Shown here piece after piece: positions 1 through 8,520 of a DNA stretch of 64,000 nt. Below the pieces are notes generated by a model that worked only from the letters and a program-made list of their open reading frames with translations, was not told the DNA's origin and did no database searches. Position 1 is the first letter of the stretch; each line of letters begins with the position of its first letter. This DNA comes from a bacterium (lineage in GTDB: Bacteria > UBA8248): positions 62,001-126,000 of the forward strand of contig JAJDYR010000044.1 of NCBI GenBank assembly GCA_022825065.1, read 5' to 3'. Position numbers and translations under genes: made by a program.

Positions 1-422
1 CGCTGAACCCCGACCTCTTCATCCTGAGCCGCGCGGCGCTCGAGAGTTCCATCGGCAAGATGGAGGCGGCGGGCGCGAACCACGTGGTCTCGCCCTACGT
101 CATGGGCGGCATGCGCATGGCGCAGTCCGTTCTGAGACCCAAGCTGGCCGGCTTTCTCGACGAGGTGACAGGCCACGCGACGACGGATCTCGACTTCGAC
201 GAGGTGACCGTGCCCGAGGGTTCGGACCTGGTCGGCATGGCGCTCCGGGAATCGAAGATCAGCCAGGAAACCGGCGTATACCTGCTCTCCATCCGCCACA
301 AAAGCGGGGAGATGCGCTTCAACCCGGGGCCTGATTTTCAGATCCAGGCGGGAGACCACCTCTACGCCCTGGGCACGCCCGGGGAGGTGGAATCCCTGCG
401 AAAGCGCGTTCACGCGAAATAG
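1..422 (+). CDS. Potassium uptake/channel RCK regulatory protein, C-terminal part
   Basis: The 5' end lies outside the window; the reading frame is open from base 3 and gives 139 residues. The first ~45 residues look like the end of a TrkA-N (Rossmann) domain (LSRAALESSIGKMEAAGANH, then VSPYVMGGMRMAQ). Residues from about 75 on match the TrkA-C/RCK_C fold, with the usual NPGPDFQIQAGDHLYALG pattern in which a glycine-aspartate pair precedes the last strands. Such proteins sit on the cytosolic side of K+ channels or Trk/Ktr transporters and gate them with nucleotide or other ligands. Whether this one carries an N-terminal ion-channel segment cannot be seen here. The gene is followed directly by repeat-rich DNA. 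Confidence 0.85.
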   Translation, partial: LNPDLFILSRAALESSIGKMEAAGANHVVSPYVMGGMRMAQSVLRPKLAGFLDEVTGHATTDLDFDEVTVPEGSDLVGMALRESKISQETGVYLLSIRHKSGEMRFNPGPDFQIQAGDHLYALGTPGEVESLRKRVHAK

Positions 423-946
423 CGGGCTCCCCGCTCCGGGGTTGTTGAAAAAACCCCTGAAAGGGTAATGGCACCCCTCATGAGGGGCTGTTGGAAAAGT
501 CATCCTTAATCGGAATTGTCCACCGCCGTCATTCCGGCAATCAATGCCGACCGAGGAAGGCGGGATTGCCGGAATGACGAACAAAACCGCACCGCCTTTT
601 CCAAGGACATGTCTCGACCTGGGACAGGCACAGAGGCCTGTCCCTACGCACCCCCTCCCCGATCGGCTCCATACCCCGAATCACGAAATCAGGACTTTTT
701 CAGCAACCCCTTGAAAGGGAAACTTCATAAAGGCAACCCCCCCTACCCCCCCTTGTCAGGGGGGCAAGAAAAAGCAAAGCCCCCCTCAGCCCGGCGGGAG
801 CGCATCGTCTTTTTTACCCCCCCTGACAAGGGGGGGTAGGGGGGGGTTGCTTCTAAAGTAGAGAGGGTCAAAAGGCGGCTCCCGGCGTGAGGAAAGAGGC
901 GTTGGTGGTTTGCGGGGACGCATACGGGACTTTTTCAACAACCCCG
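423..946. repeat. Intergenic repeat cluster bracketed by inverted ends
   Basis: No credible gene. The block starts with GGGGTTGTTGAAAAAACCCC (438-457) and closes with the inverted form GGGACTTTTTCAACAACCCC (926-945). A second, inner pair of the same ends lies at about 482-504 and 693-711. Between them are a palindromic 'GTCATTCCGGC' unit (about 530-578), a GGACAGGC...GCCTGTCC hairpin (622-647) and one full C7/G7 palindrome (732-850). It looks like nested non-autonomous repeats rather than coding DNA. Confidence 0.7.
732..850 (+). repeat. C7/G7 palindromic repeat, copy 1
   Basis: Left arm GGCAACCCCCCCTACCCCCC and inverted right arm ending GGGGGGGTTGC enclose an A-rich stretch (CAAGAAAAAGCAAAG), a small GC hairpin and a T-rich stretch. 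The first of nine full-length copies in the window. Confidence 0.85.
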
Positions 947-1681
947 CTAATCGAGGGCGTCCAGCCTTAAATCCCGCGTCAGGCGCAGGAGCCTGCCTGC
1001 GGCCTCGGTGCCCGGGGCTGCGCGCGCGATAATCTCGTCCACTTCCGCCAGATGGGGGATTACGCCCAAGAGCGGGGCGTCCGCACCGCAAAGCTCGGCG
1101 ACCGCCGCCGGGTTGCGCTCCGCCGCCGGCGTGGCCTCCCCCGTCGTGTCGGAGAGGATGACGCCCAAAATCGTAAGGCCCTGCCTTTTCGCCTCCCGCA
1201 CGCTCAAGAGCGTGTGGTTGATGGTTCCCAGCCCCAGCGGGGCGACGAGCACGAGGGGCAGATTCGCGCGGCGCGCCAAATCGCTCATCAAGACGCTTTC
1301 AGTTAAAGGGGCGAGTAAACCGCCCGCCCCCTCGACGAGCAGGGGGCCGCCTTCTGCTTTGAGGGCTTCAATCGAACCTGCGATGCTTTCCAAGTCCGGC
1401 GGCTCGCCCTCGCGCTCGGCCGCGTGAGCGGGCGTCAAGGGAACCTCGTATCTGTAGGGGCAAATCTCTTCCAGGGGACGTGGGTCGCCCGACGCCTTCT
1501 TCAAGGCCAGGGCGTCGCGGGGTACGAGGCGACCATCCTTAAGAGCGCAGCCCGATTCGGCGGGCTTCATCACCCTGGGGTTTCTTCCCGCAGCCGCCCA
1601 GCGGGCCGCGATGACGCAGCCGGCCACCGTCTTTCCCACGCCGGTTCCCGTTCCGGTCAAAAAGATGGCAATATCGGACAT
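947..1681 (-). CDS. bioD: Dethiobiotin synthetase
   Basis: BioD closes the ureido ring of dethiobiotin from 7,8-diaminopelargonate, CO2 and ATP in the cytosolic biotin pathway. The 244-residue length fits the family. The P-loop GTGTGVGKT is at residues 10-18, the substrate-binding Lys lies in MKPAESG (K39), and the VEGAGGLLAPL motif follows in the middle of the protein. No other bio genes are next to it, so it is a stand-alone locus here. It is divergent from the TusA-like gene with only 26 bp between start codons, so the two promoters must overlap or lie inside the neighbouring gene. The 3' end runs into the repeat cluster. Confidence 0.93.
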   Translation of the reverse strand: MSDIAIFLTGTGTGVGKTVAGCVIAARWAAAGRNPRVMKPAESGCALKDGRLVPRDALALKKASGDPRPLEEICPYRYEVPLTPAHAAEREGEPPDLESIAGSIEALKAEGGPLLVEGAGGLLAPLTESVLMSDLARRANLPLVLVAPLGLGTINHTLLSVREAKRQGLTILGVILSDTTGEATPAAERNPAAVAELCGADAPLLGVIPHLAEVDEIIARAAPGTEAAGRLLRLTRDLRLDALD

Positions 1682-1707
1682 TGGATGAACCTCATGAGGA
1701 GCCGAAA

Positions 1708-1938
1708 ATGAGCCGCGCTGAAACCATCGACCTCACGGGCGAACTCTGCCCCATGAACTGGGTGCGAACCAAGCTCGCGCTCGAGGCGATGGCGCCGGGC
1801 GATACGCTCGAAGTATGGCTCGACGCGGGCGAGGCCGCCACCAGCGTTCCCAAGAGCGCCGCCGCCGAGGGCCACGCCGTCCGGAGCGCAACGCCGGATG
1901 ATGAGGGCCGCGTGAGGGTTGTGATTCAGAAAAACTAA
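1708..1938 (+). CDS. TusA-like sulfurtransferase / sulfur carrier
   Basis: 76 residues, the normal size for TusA/SirA proteins. The start is the ATG at 1708 with a GAGGA ribosome site a few bases upstream; an upstream ATG in the same frame is less likely. The core motif GELCPMNWVRTKLALEAM has the conserved cysteine (C14) followed by proline; this Cys carries a persulfide in family members. The second half (DTLEVWLDAGEAA...VP) follows the family strand-helix order. TusA-type proteins pass sulfur to tRNA thiolation, molybdenum cofactor enzymes or sulfur oxidation; which applies here cannot be told. Divergent from bioD. Confidence 0.88.
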   Translation: MSRAETIDLTGELCPMNWVRTKLALEAMAPGDTLEVWLDAGEAATSVPKSAAAEGHAVRSATPDDEGRVRVVIQKN

Positions 1939-2006
1939 TCAACACCGAATATACTCAGCCTTTCCCATTGCCGCCGCAATTTCGTAGCTAAAGAATACAC
2001 CAGGTT

Positions 2007-2039
2007 ATAGTTGACTTAAAGCCAACTATCGGCGATATT
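2007..2039 (+). promoter_or_regulatory. Predicted promoter/operator of the MqsRA-like operon
   Basis: Inverted repeat ATAGTTG (2007-2013) / CAACTAT (2023-2029) overlaps a possible -35 TTGACT (2011-2016), which is 17 bp from a -10-like GATATT (2034-2039). This is the expected layout for autorepression by the antitoxin. Seen by eye only. Confidence 0.5.
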
Positions 2040-2057
2040 CGACAAGGAGGCTGTTGT

Positions 2058-2366
2058 TTGGCTCGGGACAGGCTTTCTCCGAAACAGGCGAAAGAAAACG
2101 CCGCCCTTTTCTGGTCGCGCGGATGGGCGATCATCACGCCGCACTGTCAGCGGAGAATGAATGAACGGAATGTCTCCTTTAACGATATTACTTACTTGCT
2201 AAATCATGGCGAAGTCGTCGACGACAAATCAGTGTACGACGATGAAAACATGGCGTGGGAGTATTTCATCGCTGGAGTAGACGTCGAGGGCGTGGCGCTG
2301 GCGGCCATATTCTCTATCGACTCAGAGGATAGTGAAATCATCCTGATAACGGTGCGAGATATATGA
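2058..2366 (+). CDS. DUF4258-type toxin of an MqsRA-like pair
   Basis: 102-residue basic/acidic protein with the DUF4258 pattern: a central His-Arg-Met-x-Glu-Arg segment (HCQRRMNERNVSFNDI) followed by a strand-rich half ending in ISIDSEDSEIILITVRDI-like sequence. DUF4258 proteins usually stand just upstream of an MqsA-like antitoxin and are thought to be RNase-like toxins; activity is inferred from that context only. The start is TTG at 2058 with a strong AAGGAGG (2044-2050) at correct spacing. The antitoxin gene follows after 19 bp on the same strand. A/T-ending codons are more common than in neighbouring backbone genes. Confidence 0.75.
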   Translation: MARDRLSPKQAKENAALFWSRGWAIITPHCQRRMNERNVSFNDITYLLNHGEVVDDKSVYDDENMAWEYFIAGVDVEGVALAAIFSIDSEDSEIILITVRDI

Positions 2367-2385
2367 ACACCCAAAGGGGCTAATC

Positions 2386-2874
2386 ATGAAATGCAGGGAA
2401 TGCGGTCAAGACTACGTGGAGTCAACGGGAGACTACCATTTCAAGTTATCCGGGCTTGATAACGCATACATCGAGGATGCGAATCTCATCAAATGCGGAT
2501 GCGGGGTGGGTCTGAAAATCAAGGCCATGGGTTCGGTGCTGGATGAGCTTGGAAACGCCGTCATCAACAAGCCGGGTCCCCTGAACGGGCAGGAAATCCG
2601 CTACTTGAGAAAAAACTTAAGCTTAAGCGCGAGGGAGTTCGCCAGATTACTCGAAGTGGATCACACCACGCTCTCGAAATGGGAAAACGGAAGAGCGCCC
2701 GGGCGGCCGAACGACCTGTTGATCCGCCTCGTCTATGCGGCATGGAAAGGGTACGAACACCCGAAGCGGATTTTCAATATTTTCGAAAAGGTGCGCAAAC
2801 AGAGAAAGCGGAATATCGCCATCAAGCTCATTCCCGCCGCCAGGGAAGGTTTCGGGGTCGAATACGCCGCCTAG
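2386..2874 (+). CDS. MqsA-like zinc/HTH antitoxin
   Basis: 162 residues. The N-terminus has two cysteine pairs (C3-x2-C6 and C37-x-C39) that should bind one zinc, as in MqsA. Residues about 68-108 form a helix-turn-helix of the XRE/MqsA type (SAREFARLLEVDHTTLSKWE, then NGRAPGRP). In the family the zinc part holds the toxin and the HTH binds the operon promoter; the inverted repeat at 2007-2029 is the likely operator. The C-terminal ~50 residues are basic and not recognised. It is co-transcribed with the upstream DUF4258 toxin, and both appear to belong to an accessory patch that ends with the Fic gene. Confidence 0.85.
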   Translation: MKCRECGQDYVESTGDYHFKLSGLDNAYIEDANLIKCGCGVGLKIKAMGSVLDELGNAVINKPGPLNGQEIRYLRKNLSLSAREFARLLEVDHTTLSKWENGRAPGRPNDLLIRLVYAAWKGYEHPKRIFNIFEKVRKQRKRNIAIKLIPAAREGFGVEYAA

Positions 2875-2939
2875 ACGCATCGCGCCGATTGTGCAAAGCA
2901 ACCCCCGGAGAAGCAGGCCGCTCCACCCTACCCACTAAT

Positions 2940-3083
2940 GCCAAATAGCGTGTCAAATAGTGTGTAAAATAACGAACAACTAAGAGATTATTCCAAAAAA
3001 TAAACTTGATAACTATTTAATAATCATATATTTATCAGTTTATATGCTTTGCCAAACAGCGTGTCAAATAAGGTGTCAAATAA
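2940..3083. repeat. Two 33-bp imperfect direct repeats before the Fic gene
   Basis: GCCAAATAGCGTGTCAAATA (2940-2959) and GCCAAACAGCGTGTCAAATA (3051-3070) each continue into a second GTGTMAAATA word 12 bp on (2962 and 3073). Between them lies about 80 bp of nearly pure A/T. The second repeat runs into the Shine-Dalgarno AAGGAG of the Fic gene, so protein binding here would affect its expression. Confidence 0.7.
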
Positions 3084-3092
3084 GGAGATAAA

Positions 3093-4283
3093 TTGGACTG
3101 GAAAAAGTTCAGATTCGAATATCGATACGAAAATTCAGGCTTCAGAAATACCATTGTCTCCATAGAGGCGTCCAAAGAAGCGGCTATGAGCCTCATTCTC
3201 CCTCCTGATTGGAGAGAGACATTGAACAAGCTCAACCGCGTCCGCGCCATTCACGGCACCACGGCCATCGAGGGAAACCCCCTGTCAGAAGCCGAAGTCT
3301 CACAACAAATCGAGGCTCAGGAGCAATCCACCGATCATCATGAAGCAACGCAACTCAGCAAGGAGCAAATTCAGATCAGAAACGCCGGAGCCGCGCAAAC
3401 GTGGATCCAAGAGAGGTTCCAACCCGGCAGCGACCCTTTTGCTCTCACTGACATTTTAACCATGCACAAAATGATCACCGAGAACGCCGACATGACGGAT
3501 AACGCACCCGGGCGGTTGAGAGCCTTTTCGCTTACCGTCGGAAGCCCGTCTCTGGGAGGCGTTCACAGGGGCGCGCCGCATGAGGAACTACCCGGTTTGA
3601 TGAATGAATACATCGAATTTTTGCGATCCCGCAAAATGGAGGCGGAACACCCCGCTATACGTGCGTTACTCGCGCATTTTTTCCTGGTGACCATCCATCC
3701 GTTCGGCGATGGAAACGGAAGAACATCCCGCCTGGTGGAGGCGGGAATTTTGTTCCGTGGGGGGTATAACGTACACGGGTTCTACGGGCTGTCGAATTAT
3801 TTCTACCGGCACGATGACGAATACAAGAAATTGCTTCAAAAGTGCAGAGAAGAACAGCCCTTCGACGTTACCCCGTTTATCGCTTTCGGCTTAGAGGGAT
3901 TCAGGGAAGAGTTGAGAGGAATCAACAATTTCATCAAAACAAAGCTGAATCGAGTCGTCTATCGAAACATGCTGGTGCAGGCGCGCAACAAGAAGATTTC
4001 CGAAAGGAGATACCTGATTAACGACAGGGAATACGGCCTTCTTGATTTTTTGATCTCGGAAACCGAGCCCGTCGATCCATTTTCAGAGCAACCTTCGAAG
4101 AGCCTCAGTGTAGTAGAGTTATTCGAATCCCCATATATTCAAGGAGCATACAAGGATGTATCCACCAGAACTTTCTTCAGGGAACTAGTCCGACTCGAAG
4201 GATTCGGCTTTATTAAGCTCAGAGACACCAAACCCAATGGATGGATTATGGAGTTGGATTTTGACGCCATAGGGAAATACTAA
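3093..4283 (+). CDS. Fic family protein (AMP-transferase type) with internal inhibitory motif
   Basis: 396 residues, the usual size for class II Fic proteins. The catalytic Fic motif HPFGDGNGRTSR is complete (about residues 202-213), so nucleotide transfer (typically AMPylation of a protein hydroxyl) is expected. An N-terminal inhibitory helix motif of the [ST]xxxE[GN] type is present as TTAIEG (residues 56-61); its Glu would block the ATP gamma-phosphate, so the protein should be auto-inhibited and needs no separate antitoxin. The C-terminal third looks like a winged-helix segment, common in these proteins. The start is TTG at 3093 with AAGGAG upstream. Its target is unknown. Iteron-like repeats precede it. 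Confidence 0.9.
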   Translation: MDWKKFRFEYRYENSGFRNTIVSIEASKEAAMSLILPPDWRETLNKLNRVRAIHGTTAIEGNPLSEAEVSQQIEAQEQSTDHHEATQLSKEQIQIRNAGAAQTWIQERFQPGSDPFALTDILTMHKMITENADMTDNAPGRLRAFSLTVGSPSLGGVHRGAPHEELPGLMNEYIEFLRSRKMEAEHPAIRALLAHFFLVTIHPFGDGNGRTSRLVEAGILFRGGYNVHGFYGLSNYFYRHDDEYKKLLQKCREEQPFDVTPFIAFGLEGFREELRGINNFIKTKLNRVVYRNMLVQARNKKISERRYLINDREYGLLDFLISETEPVDPFSEQPSKSLSVVELFESPYIQGAYKDVSTRTFFRELVRLEGFGFIKLRDTKPNGWIMELDFDAIGKY

Positions 4284-4307
4284 ATTGCCCAATTTAGAGT
4301 TGCCCCC

Positions 4308-4787
4308 TCACCCCAACGGCTCATCCTTTATCCACCGCGCGAGGGCTTTCTTGGGGTCTGCGATTTCATCTATCGAGGTGTAGAAGTAGGCCTCCCAGCC
4401 GACCTCGGGCAGGCCGGTGAAAATCATGAGGTTCAGCGGATAGGCCTCGCAATCGGTGGAGCGCCTGAAATCGTCCCGGAACAAGAAGACGGGCTTTCCC
4501 CAGGCGACCGCCATGCCGAGTTCCACCATCACGCCCTCATCGGGCGGGCAGCCGTTCACCACGCCGAAAAAGCCCGCCGCATCGCGCACGTCGCGCATGT
4601 CGTTTTGCCCGACGCGGTACGCCCAGCCGGGACTCGCGAGCATCTCGGGCTGGTTGTTGCGCGTGAACGGCTCCCATACTTCGGCGCCCAGGGTCTCAAG
4701 CGCCGCCACGAGTTCCTTCAAGGGCCCCTCGCGCTGCTGCAGGGAAAAACCGTACGGGCTCGCCAGATATAGGGTCTTTTCGGTCAT
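4308..4787 (-). CDS. Nucleoside 2-deoxyribosyltransferase family protein
   Basis: 159 residues from the ATG at 4787, which has GAGGG upstream; a longer reading from 5000 overlaps the next gene and lacks family-like sequence. The protein opens with LYLASPYGFS and has the family Asp pair region (NDMRDVRDAAGFFGVV) and the catalytic Glu in DEGVMVELGMAVAWGKPV. These enzymes exchange bases on deoxynucleosides or hydrolyse modified nucleotides in salvage or sanitation. No nucleotide-salvage partner is adjacent, although the MFS carrier upstream on the same strand resembles nucleoside-type permeases, so a shared transcript is possible. Confidence 0.8.
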   Translation of the reverse strand: MTEKTLYLASPYGFSLQQREGPLKELVAALETLGAEVWEPFTRNNQPEMLASPGWAYRVGQNDMRDVRDAAGFFGVVNGCPPDEGVMVELGMAVAWGKPVFLFRDDFRRSTDCEAYPLNLMIFTGLPEVGWEAYFYTSIDEIADPKKALARWIKDEPLG

Positions 4788-4947
4788 TTTTTCATCCCTC
4801 GTCTCCCTCGTTTCACCTCGCGCCTTCGATAAGGGAGCGCGCCATACTCCCACACGATGAGAGGAGCCGTCCAGCGCGGGCGCGGCCTCACCGGGTCCAC
4901 AGACCCATCCACCGTGCCGTTCATTCAGCGTAAGCGGGCGTTCGGCA

Positions 4948-6102
4948 TCACTCCACGTTCTCGCCAAAGGCGGCGAAGGCAAGCCCCGCGCACAGCGCAA
5001 TCCCTGCGGCGACGTGGAGCAGCGCCACGAACCCCCATACCGGGAGCAGCCAGCCCGCCAGCAGCGCGCCGAGCGTGGAGCCGACCCCCCAGGTGGCGGC
5101 GCTGTAGAGGGATTGGGCCGTGTTCTTCGTCGCAGCGCTGCTCAGGCGGTCGACGTACTGGATCGCGCCCGCGTGGAAGACGCCGAAGGCGACGCCGTGC
5201 AATAGCTGGATGAGGATGAGCAGAAAAGCGTCCGTCGTGAGAGCGACGAACTCCCAGCGGAGGCCGGCGGCCATCATGCCGGCGGCTATCATCCACTTGA
5301 GGCCGAACCTTCGCTGTATGGCCTGCGCGTAGATGAGAAAGACTATCTCGCTCACCACGCCCACCGTCCATGCCAGGGCGATCAGGTCCGCCGAAAGCCC
5401 GAGTTGTTTCAGCCTGATGCTGAAATAAATCCCGAAGGGTCCCGCGGAAATCGAGGCGAACGTCGTGGTGAGGAGGAAGACGGCGAGCGGGCTGCTTTTG
5501 AGCAAGAGGCTCAGATCGGCCCGGAATCGCGGCCGCGCGCGGGCCGTCTCTCTCGGCAGATGATAGATGACGAAAACGAGCAGGACGCCCACGCACGCCA
5601 CGAACGGAAAGATGGAGGCGACCCCGGTGGTCTCGACCAGACGGCCCGCGCCCATGGCCGCGACGATGAAGCCCAGCGACCCCCACAGGCGCACCCGGCC
5701 GTATTGCGCGCCCGTAGCCTCTATCTCGCGAAGACAGAGGTTCTCCGCTATCGGCACGAGGGGGGCTCTGAGAGCAGAGAACAGCGTGATCAATATGAGC
5801 AGGGCGATAAAACCGCTCGCCCCCCACAGGAGAAGAGCTAAAAGAGAACTCGCGACGGCGCACGTGAAAGCCACACTTCTCCCCAGGCGGAACTTGTCCG
5901 CGAGCGCGCCGAACAGGGGGGGCGCCACCGCGCTCGAGAGGCGCGGCGCGGCGTTCAGCAGGCCGAGCTGGAACCCGCTGACGCCGACGGAATGGTAAAA
6001 GATGTTCAGAAACGGGAGCATGACGCCCACGGCGAAAAAATGCAGGAAATAAAACGCGGGCATCCGCCAGAAGGGGACAGGGCCTGCGGCTTGCGCGCTC
6101 AT
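4948..6102 (-). CDS. MFS transporter, HcaT/nucleoside-permease-like
   Basis: 384 residues from the ATG at 6102 (an upstream in-frame ATG at 6189 adds a non-hydrophobic tail without family character). About twelve hydrophobic segments, with the typical GALADKFRLG loop between helices 2 and 3 and RVRLWGSLGFIVAA around helix 5, as in the MFS_1-like group (3-phenylpropionate carrier HcaT, NupG-like). Substrate is not readable. It lies 160 bp upstream of, and on the same strand as, the deoxyribosyltransferase gene, which makes a nucleoside or nucleobase a reasonable guess only. Confidence 0.82.
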   Translation of the reverse strand: MSAQAAGPVPFWRMPAFYFLHFFAVGVMLPFLNIFYHSVGVSGFQLGLLNAAPRLSSAVAPPLFGALADKFRLGRSVAFTCAVASSLLALLLWGASGFIALLILITLFSALRAPLVPIAENLCLREIEATGAQYGRVRLWGSLGFIVAAMGAGRLVETTGVASIFPFVACVGVLLVFVIYHLPRETARARPRFRADLSLLLKSSPLAVFLLTTTFASISAGPFGIYFSIRLKQLGLSADLIALAWTVGVVSEIVFLIYAQAIQRRFGLKWMIAAGMMAAGLRWEFVALTTDAFLLILIQLLHGVAFGVFHAGAIQYVDRLSSAATKNTAQSLYSAATWGVGSTLGALLAGWLLPVWGFVALLHVAAGIALCAGLAFAAFGENVE

Positions 6103-6412
6103 GGGCGCGCCCGGTGAATACGGGGCAACTGGAACCTCTCCACCCGGGCGGGAGAACCCATTCGACCACGACAGGAAAATGATTTCCACCCGCGCGGCGG
6201 TTTCTTCTTCGGCATGGTTTTGTTATTCTCCACGCGCGACGGGTTGTTTCGTTCCAAACCAACAGATCGAACGCCGTGCGGACCGTTCAGCCGCCCGGAT
6301 TCAGGGGCCGCAACGGCGAATCCAAAAACCGGCGAATCGCGGGTAACTCCCCCGGATGGGGGAATTTCATATAACTTCTTCACCTCATGGCAATTCCAGC
6401 AGGAGCAAAATC
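6103..6412. promoter_or_regulatory. Divergent intergenic region between MFS and aldolase genes
   Basis: 310 bp without a gene. A small inverted repeat CCCCCGGATGGGGG (about 6348-6361) lies just upstream of a -10-like CATATAAC, and AGGAGC precedes the aldolase ATG. No clear -35 was identified. The region must hold promoters for both divergent genes. Confidence 0.4.
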
Positions 6413-7441
6413 ATGAGCACGAACGACCTGGCGAAAATCGCCAACCAGATGGTGGCGCCCGGCAAGGGCATCCTCGCGGCGGACGAGAGTTCGGGCACGA
6501 TCCAAAAGCGCCTCGACAGCATCGGCGTCGAATCCACAGAGGAGAACCGGCGCGCCTACCGCGAGCTTCTCTTCACGACGAAGGGAATCGAGGAATACAT
6601 CAGCGGCGTCATCCTCTTCGACGAAACGCTGCGCCAGAGCGCCGCGGACGGGACGAACTTCGGCGCGCTGCTCGCCTCGCGCGGCATCCTGCCGGGCATC
6701 AAGGTCGACAAGGGCGCCAAGGACCTGACTTTCGCCCCGGGGGAGAAGGTCACCGAGGGCCTCGACGGCCTGCGCGAGCGGCTGGAGGAATACGCCTCAC
6801 TCGGCGCGGCGTTCACCAAATGGCGCGCGGTGATCACCATCGGCGAGGGGATTCCCTCCGCCTATTGCATCGATGCAAACGCGCACGGCCTCGCGCGCTA
6901 CGCGGCGCTCTCCCAGGAGGCGGGCCTCGTCCCCATCGTGGAGCCCGAGGTGCTCATGGACGCGGACAACACCATCGAGGTCTGCGAGGAAGTGACGAAC
7001 GAGACGCTCGAGAGCGTCTTCCACGCCCTGCACTTACACCGCGTCTCGCTCGAGGGCATGATCCTGAAGCCCAACATGGTGATATCGGGCAAGGGATGCC
7101 CGGTCCAGGCGGGCGTGGGGGAAGTGGCCGAGGCCACGGTGCGCTCCCTCACGAGAAACGTGCCCGCCGCCGTGCCCGGCATCTGCTTCCTCTCGGGCGG
7201 GCAGAGCGACGCCGTCGCCACCGCGCACCTGAACGCGATGAACGCGATGGGCCCCCACCCGTGGGAGCTCAGCTTTTCCTACGGCCGCGCGCTGCAGGCG
7301 CCCGCCCTCAAGGGCTGGGGCGGCGAGGCGGCGAACGTGTCCCTCGCCCAGAGGCTCTTCCTCCACCGGTGCAAGTGCAACGGCGCCGCGCGCACGGGCG
7401 CGTATGAGGACGCGATGGAAGGAGAAGTCGCCGCCGCCTAG
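6413..7441 (+). CDS. Fructose-bisphosphate aldolase, class I
   Basis: 342 residues starting at the ATG at 6413, preceded by AGGAGC. The protein shows the animal/plant-type class I signature: GKGILAADESSGTIQKR near the N-terminus, FDETLRQ, VPIVEPEVLMD, and the Schiff-base lysine in LEGMILKPNMV. It cleaves or forms fructose 1,6-bisphosphate through a lysine imine without metal. The C-terminal Tyr region of animal enzymes is replaced by an Ala-rich end. The fbp gene follows 38 bp downstream on the same strand, which points to a gluconeogenic or Calvin-type direction. Confidence 0.95.
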   Translation: MSTNDLAKIANQMVAPGKGILAADESSGTIQKRLDSIGVESTEENRRAYRELLFTTKGIEEYISGVILFDETLRQSAADGTNFGALLASRGILPGIKVDKGAKDLTFAPGEKVTEGLDGLRERLEEYASLGAAFTKWRAVITIGEGIPSAYCIDANAHGLARYAALSQEAGLVPIVEPEVLMDADNTIEVCEEVTNETLESVFHALHLHRVSLEGMILKPNMVISGKGCPVQAGVGEVAEATVRSLTRNVPAAVPGICFLSGGQSDAVATAHLNAMNAMGPHPWELSFSYGRALQAPALKGWGGEAANVSLAQRLFLHRCKCNGAARTGAYEDAMEGEVAAA

Positions 7442-7479
7442 CCGGGCAAGCGACCGCCCACAAAGGAGCAAGACAGAGG

Positions 7480-8520
7480 ATGCAACAGCAAGCCGCCACC
7501 GCCGGGAGCACAAGCTTCAAGGGAATGACGCTCGAGCGCCACATTCGCGAGGAGGAGCGAAACCACCCGGGCGCGCGGGGGCTCTTCACCCGCCTCGTCA
7601 CGCAGATCACCCTGGCCGCCAAGATCATCAACGCCGAGGTCAACAAGGCGGGCCTCGTGGACATTCTCGGGCTGACCGGCGAGGTGAACGTACAGGGCGA
7701 GGAAGTACAGAAACTCGATGAATACGCCAACGATGTCCTGAGAAAGGCCCTCGACCACACCGGCTCGGTGGCCGCCCTGGCGAGCGAGGAGATGGAAGAG
7801 GTCTACGACGTCCCCGGCGAATACATCGAGGGGGGCGAATACGTTGTGCTCTACGACCCGCTGGACGGCTCCTCGAACATCGACGTGAACGTGAGCATCG
7901 GCTCGATCTTCTCCATCCTGCGCCGTAAGGACGGGAGCGACCCCACGGGACTCGACGACTTTCTCCAGCCGGGCGTCGAACAGGTCTGCGCGGGCTACGT
8001 CATCTACGGATCATCCACCATGCTGGTATACACCACCGGCAACGGCGTAGACGGCTTCACGCTCGACCCCTCGGTGGGCGAGTTCTTCCTCTCCCATCCC
8101 GACATCCAGATTCCCGAGCGGGGGAAGATTTACAGCATCAACGAGGGCAACTCTTCGAAATGGGACGAAGCCACCACCCGCTACGTCACATACCTGAAAG
8201 AAGAAGACGCCGACTCGGGCCGCCCCTATTCGGGACGCTACATCGGTTCGCTGGTGGCCGATTTCCACAGAAACCTCCTGAAGGGCGGCATCTTCCTCTA
8301 CCCGGGCGACAAGAAAAACCCCAGCGGCAAGCTGCGCCTTCTCTATGAGTGCAACCCCATGTCGTTCATCGCGGAGCAGGCAGGGGGCGCAGCGAGCGAC
8401 GGCCGCCAAAGGGTGATGGAGATCCAGCCCGAAATGCTGCACCAGCGCATTCCTTTCATCGTCGGAAGCAAGCACGACGTCGCCGACGCCACCCGCTTCA
8501 TGTCCGGAGGAGGAAACTGA
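7480..8520 (+). CDS. fbp: Fructose-1,6-bisphosphatase, class I
   Basis: 346 residues, standard length. The metal-binding motif DPLDGSSNIDVN is at residues 126-137, preceded by the SEE segment (102-104) that also ligates metal, and the sugar-phosphate site YECNPMSFIAEQAGG is near the C-terminus. The enzyme removes the 1-phosphate from fructose 1,6-bisphosphate, the committed step of gluconeogenesis. It stands between the aldolase and the OmpA-type lipoprotein and shares its strand with both; the next gene begins on the base after its stop codon. Confidence 0.96.
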   Translation: MQQQAATAGSTSFKGMTLERHIREEERNHPGARGLFTRLVTQITLAAKIINAEVNKAGLVDILGLTGEVNVQGEEVQKLDEYANDVLRKALDHTGSVAALASEEMEEVYDVPGEYIEGGEYVVLYDPLDGSSNIDVNVSIGSIFSILRRKDGSDPTGLDDFLQPGVEQVCAGYVIYGSSTMLVYTTGNGVDGFTLDPSVGEFFLSHPDIQIPERGKIYSINEGNSSKWDEATTRYVTYLKEEDADSGRPYSGRYIGSLVADFHRNLLKGGIFLYPGDKKNPSGKLRLLYECNPMSFIAEQAGGAASDGRQRVMEIQPEMLHQRIPFIVGSKHDVADATRFMSGGGN

